From Sipunculus nudus (Eukaryota > Annelida > Sipuncula > Golfingiida > Sipunculidae): DNA of 64,000 nt. The stretch lies in NCBI GenBank assembly GCA_026874595.1, contig CM049311.1, forward strand, positions 15,777,676 through 15,841,675, in the 5' to 3' direction. Within the stretch, counting starts at the first letter, position 1. Each line of letters begins with the position of its first letter. Made by a program: the position numbers and the translations under genes. The notes beneath the pieces were generated by a model, which was not told the DNA's origin, ran no database searches, and worked only from the letters and a program-made list of their open reading frames with translations. This document shows positions 37,425 to 50,500 of the stretch, in pieces.

Positions 37425-38640
37425 ACATTTATGACATGATGGCATATCTGCAGAATTTTATAAAAAAGTAGCATCATTTAATAGATCATTTCAAACAGGG
37501 GAACTGTCGTCTTCTCAAAAACAGGCAATAATAACATTAATTGACAAGAAAAAGGATAGAAGGATTTTAAAAAAATTGGAGGCCTATATCTCTGTTAAAC
37601 GTAGATTACAAAATTTTATCAAAAACTTTAGCACCAAGATTAAAAAAGATCATGGCAGAAATTATTAATGCGAATCAAACTGGATACATTCAGGGAAGAT
37701 ATATAGGTGAAAATATAAGAATTTTATCAGACCTTTTAGAATATACAAGAATGAAAAATTTACCTGGGATATGAATCAGTATAGATTTTGAAAAAGCTTT
37801 CGATTCCTTGGAATGGAACTTTATGATATCAGTTTTGGAGAAATATAAATTTCCATCCATATTTATCAGTTGGATTCACATTTTATATAATAATATTGAA
37901 AGCTGTACAATAAATAATGGAGTTACATCTGGATATTTTAAAGTTAAAAGGGGGGTTCGGCAAGGAGACCCTTTGTCCCCATATTTATTTGTTTTAGCTG
38001 CTGAAGTAATGGCAGAATACATAAAGAGTTCAGAAAAAATAAAAGGATTAGAAGTTTCAGGATATAATTTTAAGTTACTCCAGTATGCAGATGATACGGT
38101 AGGAATTTTAATTTAGAAATAATAAGCAGAAACCACTAGGAATAAGATGGCCTGATAATCCAATAAAATGTTTGGGAGTTTACATTTCATATGATAAAAA
38201 AGAATCCAGAAATTAAATTTTTTCTCTAAGTTGAATTCAGTGCAAAATATATTGAAAATGTGGAACCAGAGAGGACTGACACTTTTAGGAAAAATGCAAG
38301 TTGCAAAATCATTCTTTTTTTCAAAGTTTTATTATAATATTTCTAAAGCATCAGTACCAGTAGACTTTTGTATAAGAGTTGATGGACTTTTCTTTAGTTT
38401 TTTTGTGGAATGGAGGTAGAGAGAGAATTAAGAGAGTAAAATTAGTACAAAAAGTAGAAAATGGTGGTCTAAATGCTCCACATATAAATCAATAATTTAT
38501 ACATCAAGAGTAGCATGGCTTGAAAGATACATAAGAGTAGAAGAAAGACCATGGAAGGTGTTGTTTAGACATTTTTTACAGACACTCTGTCCAGATGTAG
38601 AGTTGTTGCTTAACAGTAATATAGAAATAAAAGATATATA
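37425..38640 (+). mobile_element. Tx1/L1-like non-LTR retrotransposon fragment
   Basis: Starts near HDGISAEFYKKV, the classic opening of LINE RT domains. It continues with LAPRLKKIMAEIINANQTGY, then IQGRYIGENIR. After one TGA comes ISIDFEKAFDSLEWNFM (first catalytic Asp), then VRQGDPLSPYLFVLAAEVMA and LQYADDTV (catalytic YADD). After YADD an internal deletion leads to CLGVYISYDKK and a C-terminal part with WNQRGLTLLGKMQVAKS. The wording of these blocks is typical of the L1/Tx1 side of the LINE tree. The endonuclease half is absent: a 5'-truncated, mutated insertion. Confidence 0.88.
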
Positions 38641-38727
38641 AAAATAACATTTATGACAGCCACCTCGAAAAAGAAGTACACTTATTGCTATATTCTACTT
38701 AATGAATCGTTTAAATAACGTATCAGC

Positions 38728-38811
38728 TCAGGGGCGTAGCTAGGATTTGAGGAGATGAGGGGGCCATGACCGATGACCTACCCAGAAATTCGAGACCGGG
38801 GGGGGGGGGGG
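38728..38811 (+). repeat. Short interspersed-repeat-like piece ending in poly-G
   Basis: Begins AGGGGCGTAGCTAGGATTTG, a phrase seen at ends of interspersed repeats in many animals, and ends in 14 G at 38798-38811. The family cannot be named from sequence alone. Confidence 0.4.
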
Positions 38812-38839
38812 CATATTTATGGTTATGATAAAACCTGTG

Positions 38840-38845
<6 letters not shown>

Positions 38846-38887
<42 letters not shown>
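38846..38887. repeat. (TA)n microsatellite
   Basis: About 21 TA units. Confidence 0.95.
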
Positions 38888-38888
<1 letters not shown>

Positions 38889-39414
38889 CGTCATTGGTTA
38901 TGCTTTGGGCAGGTTATGTTGTTTTTTTTATCTGGTTGTCTGTTAGCGCGATAAAACAAAATGTCCTCAACGAACTTTGATGAAATTATCACGATAGTTC
39001 GACAATGATACCAGGAACAATAGATCCTGTCTTGGGCGTTCCATGCGTAAATAACTGCGGAGTTTGAGTGTTTTATGGGCTTCCATAGCATACTTGTATA
39101 CGCATGTGAAGATATTGCGATATTTAGGGTGCGAGTCTTGACGTCACAGAAGATGTTGACGTCCCTCTAAGTGTACGTGCCGTTTCCTCGAAAGGTTTCA
39201 TAAATCAACATAAAGGAGAGGGGGCAGGGTTGTTAATTGTTCGTTTTTATATTAAGTCCTTGGCCCTATTGTAATAAGAACAATATAAATAAGGCAATCT
39301 TTATAAGATTGAATTCCGGTTAATTTTCTTTGATGTTTTTGAAGTCACAAAGGCCTTGTTTGTTATTGTTAATTAGATTATTGGACCTTGATTGACGTCC
39401 GCAAGTTAAATATT

Positions 39415-39880
39415 GAAAATGAGGAGAGAAAAAGAAAAATAAATAAAGGAGAAAGATAGATAAATGGAAAGAAATAAAAGATAAAGAAAGAAAAAAAAAT
39501 GAAAAAATAGATAATGAAAAATAGAGAGTGATAAGAAAGTGAGATAAAAGAGAGAAACAAATAAAGGACGAAACAAGAGAAAGCGAGAAGGACAGAAAGA
39601 ATGAGAGATAGAAAGATACAGATGAATTCGGAAAGAAAGAAAAATGGAGAAAAATAAAAGATAAAGAAATAAAGAAGGAAAAAATAGAGAACGAAAAATG
39701 GAAAGAGAGAAGAAATGGAGATAAAAGATAAAGCAAGAGATGAAGAACGAAAGAAGAGAAAGAGAGAAGGACAGAAAGAATGAGAGATAGAAAATTGGGA
39801 ATAATGAAATAGGAAAGATAGATAAATGGAGAGAAATAAAAAATTAAGAAAGAAAGAAGGAAAATGTAGAGAACGAACAA
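39415..39880 (+). repeat. Purine-rich (GAAA/GAGA) degenerate array, first block
   Basis: Nearly all A and G, built from imperfect GAGAAATAAAAGATAAAGAA-like units. Longer segments such as GATAGATAAATGGAGAGAAA recur roughly every 100-180 bp, so there is a higher-order period. Minus-strand frames full of Phe, Ser and Leu are composition artefacts. Confidence 0.85.
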
Positions 39881-40029
39881 GGCCTTCAGTCCTAATGCGA
39901 ACCTCTGCAAAGTTTGGGAGTATCAATGGAGATTTATTTTGAAAATCAAATATTGATCATCATATGTCCTGCATATCTTCCTTAGTCATTAAGATTTCAG
40001 CATAATGGAAGTTTCTTACCGGCAAGTTT

Positions 40030-40600
40030 TGGACTAGGACATTTTAAAACTAGGATGTATCAGTCACGATTTTTCAGATATGTTCCTTTTGCTAGGAAGG
40101 ATTATTGGGACAGATGAACGGACAATTTGGCAGCATGGGTTCGGAGAAGAACATTTTTTACATTTTTTAATGCTTTTTAGCTTCTTCCCTATAATAATTA
40201 AGAAAACTCAGTTAGCCAAGAAATAAGCAAAATCCGATAGAATTTTTCATGACAATTTTTTTTGCAAAAAAAAAAAAAATGGTGATGCTAGCTCCTGCCT
40301 CTTTGAGATAGCTATGATGCACTTGAGAGAGATTGTTCCAGGGATCATTTCTGTGAAATATGGGACAATTTGGCTGGGCAGTTTCGGAGAAGAAGATTTT
40401 AAAAGCGTTTTAGCTTTTTCCCTATAAAATCTTACAAAATACAGTTAGAAAAAAAATAAACAAAATTCGATAGTTTTTCAGATGACTGATTATTTACAAA
40501 AAATTGGTGATGCTAGCTCCTGCCGTTATTGAGTTAGCTATGGTTAATGTACAGACGACACATGACGAAACGACGAACGACGCCGCACCATTGCATAAGC
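40030..40600. repeat. Two-copy repeat between the purine-rich blocks
   Basis: About 40130-40315 and about 40360-40550 share GGACAATTTGGC, TTCGGAGAAGAA, TTTTAGCTTTTTCCCTATAA and GGTGATGCTAGCTCCTGCC, with a spacing of about 220 bp. Confidence 0.7.
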
Positions 40601-40609
40601 TTACAAGTT

Positions 40610-40975
40610 CGCTTAAAATGGAAAGAGAGAAGGAATTGAGACAAAAGAGAGAGAAAGAATTAAAGAACGAAAGAAGAGAAAGAGAGAAGGACAGAACGAA
40701 TGTGATATAGAAAGATACCGATGAAATCGGAAAGATAGATAAATGAAGAGAAATAAAAGATAAAGAAAGAAAGAAGGAAAAAAAATTGAGAACGAAAAAT
40801 AGAAGGAGAGAAAATATGGAGATAAAAGAAAAAGAAAGAATTAAAGAACAAAAGAAGAGAAAGAGAGAAGGACAGAAAGAATGAGAGATAGAATGATACA
40901 GATGAATTGGAAAAGATAGATAAACGGAGGGAAATAAAATATAAGAAAAAAAAGGAGAATCGAAGATGGAGAGAA
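40610..40975 (+). repeat. Purine-rich degenerate array, second block
   Basis: Same A/G composition and phrases (AAGAGAGAAGGACAGAA, GATAGATAAA) as 39415-39880. The two blocks and the intervening two-copy repeat look like one duplicated segment. Confidence 0.85.
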
Positions 40976-41026
40976 TAAAAACATTATAATTATAGGGGTT
41001 GCGAATACAATCCCGGGTTTATCTTT

Positions 41027-41225
41027 TTACCGAGCGCTACCGAGCTTTACCGAGCGCTAGCGCTCGGTAGGACTTATTACCGAGCGCTATCCTTGATTCA
41101 CACCAGGCATAAACTCTAATCCGGCTACCGAGCGCTCGGTCTTTTTACCAAGCACTGTTCTGGGTTCACACCAGGCAATGCTCAGTCACACGTGGGGTTT
41201 TCGAGCGCTGGGGACATTTTACCGG
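41027..41225. repeat. GAGCGCT-rich palindromic block
   Basis: Repeated ACCGAGCGCT words in both orientations. Positions 41048-41069 form a perfect 22-bp palindrome centred on GCTAGC. CCGAGCGCTCGG near 41127 is a second perfect palindrome. TTCACACCAGGCA occurs twice, about 80 bp apart. Unusually GC-rich for this window. Confidence 0.75.
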
Positions 41226-41234
41226 GCGCTGCCC

Positions 41235-41310
41235 TGCTCTTACAGGTCACGTGGTCATATTTGTTTACATGACATGGGATCACGTGGTCATATTTGTTTA
41301 CATGACCTGG
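41235..41310 (+). repeat. Short direct repeat, about 39 bp period
   Basis: Two near-identical copies of CACGTGGTCATATTTGTTTA plus CATGACATGGGAT or CATGACCTGGGGT, containing the palindrome CACGTG. The frame running through it to 41526 has no recognisable homology. Confidence 0.7.
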
Positions 41311-43437
41311 GGTCACCAAGCCCTGAACCTGAAGGAGAGTACTGAATGGTCTGGCTTTCTCCGGTTGACTCTGGCCCTCATGTGGTGGAGCATAAAAAAC
41401 ACCCCATTGTTTGATTTTTTAGTATGCTGGTTTGGGACTGCTTGGTGGGGTATTTTTTGGCTTCACTGCATTTGGGCCAGGATGGTTAAAAAAGGAGATA
41501 CACAAGCCCCCTTTTTCTTGGTCTAGTTTGACTGAAGAAACAACTAATTCTCAGGAAATTAAAGTGTAAGATCAGAATTTATTTTGAAAATTATTTAAAA
41601 GAGGCCCAAACAAGGGGTTGTAACAGCGTTAGAATCAATATTGGCAAACATTTGATGTTACCTGCAAGACTTATATTTAAAGTTATATCAGTTCATTTGT
41701 GTATCTGCCACTATCTCATTACGATGTCCATCTGTTCGATGTTCGCTCAGCTCCGTCTACAAACGTGTTTATTTGCTTATTGGGTAACTGATAATAACGA
41801 TTTTCTGCAATATGTAAGTTACTGTATGGAAAATCGCGGAACCTCTCGAAACGAAGTAATCGGGAATAGCTGACCTCGCAAATATGCGGCGCCATGTAGA
41901 GATTGCTGTAAATGCAAACTGAATTATATCAAAATTATTATAAAAACTGAAAATGGATAAACCTGCATGATGGTTCCTGTTTAAGTTTTTTAAAATATTT
42001 TTTACGCTACGGGGACGGAGAGCAAGCAGAGGTTAATGTGTGATGAGGACCTTGTGATGCCACACCATGATGTTTCAAAATATAAACAGAACTGTATTAT
42101 TATTCAGTTGAAAGGAAATAAATCTCACAGTCTCATTTAAATCTAGGTTATTATTACAATGTCATATATTTTTATGTTTTGACCAGAAGTATAACAAATG
42201 CGACCTGTATGTTGTCTAAATAACCAGAACACCATAATTCCCTCTGTCGCCAATACCTATCACCAGTATTATGGAAAATGTCTGTAACCAATGTATTTAA
42301 AATGTCGAGCAGCAAATTGCACTTAAGGACGCAAAGCAACTGCTTCTTCAGTTCAATCTAGCACGGTCCATACTCATATTCATCAGTCTGTCTTGATCTA
42401 ATTTTAAATACGTTAGAGTGATTCAGAGAACTTGAAGTCAATATCTAACGCACTAGTGATGTCAAAATACCAAACCTCTTCTCAGCTTTAAAATCTTTAT
42501 TAAAGCCAATGTAAGTTTGGAATACAATTAGATATATGTGACATATAGATGATTTGAACTTTCGTGCGTATCTTATTTTTCAATAAACATTTTAGTTTCC
42601 ATAAAGATTTAGACAATGTCCAAGGCTGTTGTGTCTCATTCAAACATTCGAAGATGGAAATTAATGATTAGCTTATGTGCAAGTCATAAAGTCAATGCTG
42701 TTGCGTCTGTTATGTACGGCACCCATTTAATAAATCATGGTGCGTAAATACTTCGGAAATGAGGGGCAGCCTATGAAAATACGATGTGCCACACAATTAG
42801 TCAAAATATCATCAATGAATAACAGATTAAATGTCGGGGCCCCATTGAATAATAAAAATAGGCCCAGCGGACAATCTTTCTTGACCTGAAATATTTCAAC
42901 TGACCTTGATTGCGCATGACTTGTAATATACTTGTAATATGGGGATAGTATTGTGTCTCTGCGCAGATCGCGCGGGTAGATGTTATGCTAATAAAATTTT
43001 ATCAATCTGAATCTTCAGGTAGAAGGGATGATATGTGTGTACCATTCGGAGGAACAGGATTTTCATGATCGCTGTGCCATTTAATCTACATATGCATAAC
43101 AAATTCATGGATTCTACTGAACGCACGGGGTAAAAAAAACTCTCGTCTCTTTTTGAGCATAGGCCGTTTTGAACATATTGGGTAAAGTTTCTAGCTTGTT
43201 TGCTCTAAGGGTCATCAAAGACTTGCGGAGTTCGTCGAACAGCATTTGCTACTTGTGAGAAATCATTGCACATATACACGTGCGTGGGTTCAGGGAATAT
43301 TTAGATAATAATGAAAATGAAATTTTAGAAGGGGGCTTGTTTGGTTTCTTTGCGTCCGTTCTGACATTCTTTATTAGCGTGACTAACGTTAGATGTCGCC
43401 CAAGCTTTGATCGAAATGTAACGACTTGTTTATATAA

Positions 43438-43449
43438 GGGGGGGGGGGG
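43438..43449 (+). repeat. Poly-G tract (12 G)
   Basis: Lies at the point where unit B carries about 1 kb of extra DNA. Confidence 0.95.
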
Positions 43450-43539
43450 ATGGGTTTGATAGTGTTTGCCCATTCGGAAGATCCAATATCCGTCCCTGTT
43501 CTGCATAGACCCGGGCTAAGTATCTACATTTTAATAGTC

Positions 43540-43602
43540 ATGGATTTATTGAATTGTTCTTGTAATGAATTCATGGCAGCATTGTTTTGGTCTTTAAAGA
43601 AG
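43540..43602 (+). other. Candidate upstream mini-exon or uORF, copy C
   Basis: Counterpart of 16176-16238: ATG, 21 codons with SCNEFMAALFWSLKK, then GTGTGC. If not spliced, the frame ends 15 codons later. Confidence 0.35.
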
Positions 43603-44122
43603 GTGTGCATGGGTCTGAAATACGTGTCTACTTATCTAAAACTGTAGCATTTACATATGAAACACGTTCTTATCTCCGTAATTGGCAGAACAGGTGGTTT
43701 CATTTACGACAAGTCAAAAACTTCAAGGCAGGAAGCATGAACTGCTGCCGTGATATCTTGTGATCGTGAAAGAGGGACGTGCTTAGGCCTTGTTTCGCTC
43801 TTTCATATTTCTTCGAAGAATGATAGTAAAATCTATACATTAAAGCAAAATGCCACCTTGTACTGCAATTTAAGTATGTTTTCACATAGGTTAAGACTGC
43901 AGCCTTCATATTATGGTTCAAAGTTTACTTTGGTAATCATGCACAACAGGAGTTTTCAACGTCTTAAGATTTCTTGGAACCATTAAGAGATTTTTTTATA
44001 TATTTATTGCTATAGATAGTGTATTAAAGAGCGCTTTACCCCTAAACCTTCCTTTGGCTAACTGGTCGGAGTATAATAAGATACAAGAGTGAACTGTTTT
44101 TGAAACACGAATCAGCCTTAAG

Positions 44123-44500
44123 ATGGAATTCGATGAGTACATAATAATAATAGGAGAATTTGGAAAGTATCAGCAAATATGGTTTGTCCTCCTGTCTCTG
44201 TTAAACCCTGGGTTTGCCATGACGAATTTTAGCGTCGTATTTCTGATGGCAGTCCCTGATCACTGGTGTCTTGTTCCGGAGCTTAAACATCTAAACCAGT
44301 CCATGCAGAAGAAGTACAGCATCCCGAAGGAAAGGAATGGAGAATACAGCAACTGTTTTATGTATGAGAGAAATTACTCAGAAATCAGAGAGTCATTAGT
44401 TAATGGTATCAATCTTGAAGGCGGCAACCTGTCTACTACAACTTGCCGCCATGGGTGGACTTATGACATATCCGTCTACACATCAACTCTTGTGACCCAG
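44123..44500 (+). CDS. Copy C exon 1: N-terminus, TM1, extracellular loop
   Basis: Residues 1-126, phase 0 end. TM1 is IWFVLLSLLNPGFAM; the loop has Cys in DHWC, NCFMYE and TTCRHGW, and NQS, NYS and NLS sequons. Donor GTATAC. Confidence 0.9.
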
Positions 44501-47500
44501 GTATACGAGTGTTCCTTTCGCAGACAACTACATATCATACCAACGGCAAATTCATTTACAAATAACAAAACTGTTCAGTCTCACCAAAGAGGTTCTTATT
44601 TGGATGCTTAGAGTGATTTCAATTTCAATGAACCATATATAAGTACAACACATGTGGCAGGGCTTTAATTATATCATCATAACAATGTGACAGCTAAAAT
44701 GCTATATGCCATAGGAAAAACTGGAACAAAATTATAGGCAAAGGCTTTCGCATAGTATCCACTCATTGAAAGAAGGGGGGGGGGGGGGGTTCTTTAGAGC
44801 GGCACATATACATGGACGGTAACAGGGTCAGGGTATATGCGGTGCACAGTGAAGAAACATTCTGAATATTAAGATTGCAATAACACAGGCTGGGATAGTT
44901 ACAAATCCTTCATTGTGCTGTATTAAACTCTTAATCTTTGATTTCCTAATAGTTTTAGGTCATCCCCATCCAACCTCCCCCCTGCAAAAGAACATTTGTT
45001 CTTGGAGCTTTATTTTTCTAATTGTTATGGCACAAATGGTGTTCATAACGTATGAGAATCAACCCACTGGGAATCACCCTGCTTGGAGTCTCTTTTTTTG
45101 GGATAGGGATAGGGGTGTTATGCTTTTTATGCCCAAGTTATGAGGGTGACAGCACACTCAGGACCCGCAGGTGCGACAGAAATCGGGCCTAAATACATTA
45201 GGATAGTAATTAACATGACAGAAATTGAGTGCTACCGGCCTGACACGTAGTTCCGTTTCATCTTCAGATGAATATATTTAGATTAAGAATTATACATAAA
45301 AACCGGAGGATGTTACCTTTACAAATATATCATATATATATTTCATAACTCCCTGTTGTTAAATATTTTGGTGGTTTTATGATATTTCACTAGGCTGGGA
45401 TATGCAATAATACATATATGTACATATAAAAATTCACAATAAAAATTCAATACAAGTTTTAAATATTAGTTTTTTTTTATTTAAAAAATGCAAAATTATA
45501 GTATCTCATTTCCCATAGACAGGAGTTCCTCAGATGGGCAATATGTCTTTTGTGATAAGGATGAAGTTGCAAAGTTGGTTGCAAGCTGTTAAGATAAACA
45601 TTCGAGCATTTCTTTTAAGAAACCTGGGGAATGTAAACATTATATTACCCACTAAAAGTCAGAACCAGTCATGGTATTAACCACACCTTTGTCGAAATAT
45701 GTTCAATTTTCAGTTTGATTTAGTATGTGATCGAAAAGTGCTGCAGGCTGTAGGGAGGTCGGTGATGTTTGCCGGATATATAGTTGGTGTCTTGCTTTTT
45801 GGAGCCATATCCGATAGGTAAGTAATAAATTCAAAAGTGTTCTGTCACAAAGCTGTTTGCGTTATTTATCAGTATCTTCCTCTGTGACTGCAAAGTATTA
45901 ATAAAAAAGAAATCATAGTATGTGAGGCATGGTTTCAACACGTGTTCGCACCTGGCACGGTTCATTAGTTCCAATATTTCCTTGACATTAGTTCAGTTCA
46001 AGTACGCCAGGTGAACGCTTTTGTAAAAGAGCCGTTTTACTATTGTGTGGAACAGCCCCTGTATGGAAAAAAAATCGCTCGCCGGTGGTCAACCCGTGAG
46101 GTTGTGCGGCTGAAAAATATTGTCTTTTCGGAATCACTCAAACGTTTGGACGGGGTAGAGGTACTTGCTTATTTGTGTTACTGGGATAATTTGAACGGAT
46201 AATTGTGTCTTGTCGCCATGGCTAGAGATGGAAACTAGACTACCTCTTCACCTGTCGTGGTTTTCGTAAGTTGTCATTGCTCATATGTTTCTACGTCTTC
46301 CCTGTATGTCTGCCTCTTCGTCTGTCTGCCTTATTTCAATTTTAGGCAAGCGATTGACCTCTGGTCTTCTAATTGTGTTTGTTGCAGTATTAGATTCTGA
46401 TTGAAGCAGTTATTTTCCGGTTAACAATCACCTGGATAATACTTACCTGACTAATGTTAACATGGATAAGACTTACCTGACTAATGTTAACATGGATAAG
46501 ACTTAATGCTTTTATATATTGGAACCAAACTGATGTCAAAGCTATATTGGAATCAGTTACCGCACCAAATAAGTATCAGAACCTTTCCACCCTCATATGA
46601 AACGAAAAGAATTGGTAAGTTTTCACTTCTTGATTTATTGACCAGTTAGAATTTGTACCAATTTTAAAGAATCTATATAAGATTCAAAATGTGAACGTTT
46701 GATATAATAGCAGATTAATCTTTTTTTAATATATATATATATATAATTATTTATTTATATTTATATATATATATATTTATATATGTTCATATGGAAAAAT
46801 TGAATTGTTAACGTCAGTCGGTGCCATTAATACATAAAACTAATTATTTCACTGATTCTTAAGAATACCAGTGGACGAGCCATTTTTACGCCCGTATGTC
46901 CGACACATCATTCACACAGGAGTATATATTGTGTGCTGTGTCAAAGGAAATATTAAAATCAGAGAAGTTTATCTGTTAAAGATTACGGTCGTAAGTTGTA
47001 GTAATGTAGAATACAGTTTACACAGATTTTACCAATGCCAGTTTCATATGAATTCCTGTTTTGTTGAAGGTTTGGCCGTCGTATATCTCTGCTGGCTTCC
47101 GTGGTAATGTTGGCTGTCACGAATATATCTCAAACTTTCGCTCCACACGTGGTGGTGTTTTTGGTGTTTCGATTCCTTGTTGCAATGGGAAATGTCGGAG
47201 CATTCACAACGTCCTTCGTTATCGGTAGGCATAAATATGTATATTTTTATCTATGAATTATAAGAATGTTTGTTTTTTATTATTGAATCAGTGTCTGCAT
47301 AGCCTGAACAGGAGAAATAAAGTTGTTGGATAAGTGTCGACTTGCTTGTGAATACGGAGCTCAGACGTTGTTCTAGCCTGGATGATCGAGCGACAACATA
47401 TAAAACGAAAGCAAGTGATATGCAAGCCATTCACCGATTTATATGTTGTAATGTAGATAAATATTTTCGAGCAAAAATCGGCCTAATATGCGCCCGGCCT

Positions 47501-50500
47501 ATTCCATCAGATAATTATTGTACCAATGCATTTTGCAAACTAAAGGCTTGAACGATAGCTTCTTCAAACCTGTGTAGTAAATGCTGTCTATGCATTTCCT
47601 TCTGTTTTCTGAGATAATCTTGTTTGACAATTAAGAATAGGGCTGTGTATGAATAATTCAATGTATTTTGGTGATTTTAATAAATTTATTTTAGTGCTTG
47701 AAATAGTTGGAAGATCTTACAGGGCAGACGTAACGTTTGGTTCGAGGCAATTTATAGTTGGCGGGTGCTTTATATTGGTCGGATTAGCCTACCTGATCAG
47801 GAACCATATTTATCTACAACTAGCTCTGTCTCTACCACTGCTGTGCTACGTCTATTTGTTTTGGTAAGCATAATGGTTTTTTAATGAATTGAGAGCAGTT
47901 TTGCGTCCATGAACATTATATTACACCGAGTATGGTTTATAGTGACCTAACACTTTACATCCCCTTCAGTGATAACCGTGTCACCGGGATACTCTTATTT
48001 CCGGCAATTATAATGATATAAACAATATTTGTGTCTCGTTGGAAAATTATAAGAATATCAGTATTTTTTTACTGCTAAAAGCTGTACGGGTTTATAGGCC
48101 ATGCTATGTGTAAGGTTTAGAGTGGCATTTCTAAGAAATGGAGAAGTTAGTTGGGTATTAATTTCAGAATGGTTTTGTATGAAAATATCTGTTTTCCTAT
48201 AAAGTATCAGGGTACATTTCATAGGAAATTATAGAACTGCACAAGCTTATGATAAATTGGCCTGTAGAGCCCGTCTATAAAGCAGGTGAAGACCTAGGTA
48301 CTAGGGTGGTCAAAGGCGGAGGCCTCTAAATGAACCATTTCACTTGATCTGGAGTTTCAAATTCCGTTTATATATGAGCAGTGTGAATAGAATATGAATA
48401 TGAGTATGAAAAAAATACATATTATTGTTACAGAAATATAACTCCAACATTTAGCCAGTTATATAATGTATAACCTTGATGTGAAATTCAAATATTTTGC
48501 ATTCAGTTTTTAAAGTGCACAATTGCAGACATACAAATACACATTTTCCATTTTTAATTGCACAAATATGGGTCTAGTGAGTGTAAAAATACAACATCTA
48601 GAGTATCACTCATAAGAGTAATACTCCATTACTTCCATTACTGCCACTAAATTGATTGTGTTACTATTATATATGTACAGCTGCTTATACTAAAATCTCC
48701 CAACTTAACGGTTTTAACGATTAACGTGAAAATAGCAAATAGTCTCTTTCGGAAAGAGAACACATCCAGAGTTGGCTTTCTTATGCTCTGTCCTGTATAC
48801 GCAAACTGTTAGCCCTCTCGATTTTTTTTGCTGTCCAGAGTATAAATGGTATCAGGGGAGGGGTAGCACATCTGGTGGTAGTTTATTGGAAGGGGGGGGG
48901 GGTTATATCGTTTCTTCTTATATCTCAGATTAGGATATAACACAGTGCAATTTTGATGATATATATTTTTGGCCTTTCCTAAATTTTTACATCTGGCCAA
49001 TAATGAAATTTCTCATGTTGTTTTTACAGTTCAGGCGCTTCGAATGCCTTTTCAGAATACCGAAATCAACAAACGGTATCCGATAAACTTTGTGTCACAA
49101 TACACCAGCAGATCGAGTACCAGTAGTCATTACCGTATTCAATAAATTATTCGCCTTTCTAGTTATACGATGTTTTTGCAGTTATAGCGCATGCGCGCAA
49201 AGTTATTGTAATTGTGTATGCATTACGTAAACGGTATCCCATTCGCGTAAATTTAAAGAATACAGGTGCGCTGTTAATAGAACGGGAATTTGGAGGCAAT
49301 AAAATACTGTATTCAGTGTTACAGTGCAGTACGAACACGGCTACAATGTTTACCACGGCAACTATTATGTCCCGAAAAAAAGATTCTACTGACACGACAT
49401 AATATTTCAAGCACATATAATCAAGGCATATTTTAATAGGACATGTGTATACGTAATTCTGGATTTGTGTCATCATCTTTAGTTTCCTTTCCGTCACTGA
49501 CTGAAAGCATTGTTATAATTCTGTATTTATTATAAATTTTTTCCCATGTATTATATTATATACATCAAGAAACTTAATATTATATAGATAGGCTATATTT
49601 GATAACTCGAGATCAAATGGTAATAGTTAAACCTCAATGTTAAAGAACTCTGTCTCTTTTATTAGTGGTCCCTTAACCTTTTATATCTTTAGGGGTCCCA
49701 TGGGTGTAATTAAATGATGACGGGAACCTTTTGGTAATTGATTTCGCAGGTAAAAATTTTCTTAAAATGTGGCCTGCATGCATTTTCTTATTTTTTTATT
49801 ATTTTCATCATTATGATAATTATATGTTCACCAACATCTAATCTTGTATCAAGGGTGGCACATGATACGGCATGCTGGTTCTATGCCAATGACCGGAAGG
49901 AGGAAGGCGAGGGCATGTTAAGAAAGATGGCAAAATGGAACAAAGCTCATCTGCCGGAGATAATTGATGTTTCTGTGAAGGTACCACCCTTTTCATGATA
50001 TTCATGAGCAAATTGAGACTTATTGATCCAATCTTGATATATATTTTTGCTATATATTAAATAACTTCCATATTTGGAAACCGTTTTTTTTTAAGTCAGT
50101 GCGCTCTTCCGCATGTGCATGTGTAAAGCATGTGCTTTGTCTACTTTAATTACTAGATTCTGCCTGTTTCGAATTTTTCGAAACAGCTTTTAACACCAGA
50201 TATTATGATTTTTGACTGGAGCTAAATTATGAATAAAGGGTATTGGATAACGTACCCCAATGATGCTTGTTTCAATATATACAGTTCCGATTCTGGCTGA
50301 TTCAGGCTGAAACGAATAGTTATCTGCAGTGTGGTCATTAAGTCCGTACTTTTACCTAATGGTTTGCAAGAATACTATATGTCTAGTATTGTGGAACAGA
50401 AAGAAGACCGGAGGGCCAATATAACAGACCTTTTCCGGACGCCCCGCCTCAGAACCCGCACCATTAATCTTTGTTTTAACTGGTGAGCATTAATCAGATT

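Larger units (their letters stand above)
41630..44122 (+). promoter_or_regulatory. Upstream region of copy C
   Basis: 41630-42060 matches the 3' flank of other copies, so a preceding unit once ended here. 42270-44122 matches the upstream region of copy B in blocks, with a G run at 43438-43449 where B has its 1-kb insertion. The 600 bp before the ATG are the best-conserved upstream part. An AT-rich TTATATATTTATTG near 43995 is a weak TATA-like candidate only. Confidence 0.4.

Noticed and set aside
39320-39926. Two long minus-strand frames rich in Phe, Ser and Leu
   Set aside because: They are translations of the purine-rich array; both frames look alike and have no domain signal.
41251-41526. 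91-codon frame with many Trp
   Set aside because: Starts in a direct repeat, has no recognised domain, splice context or second copy.
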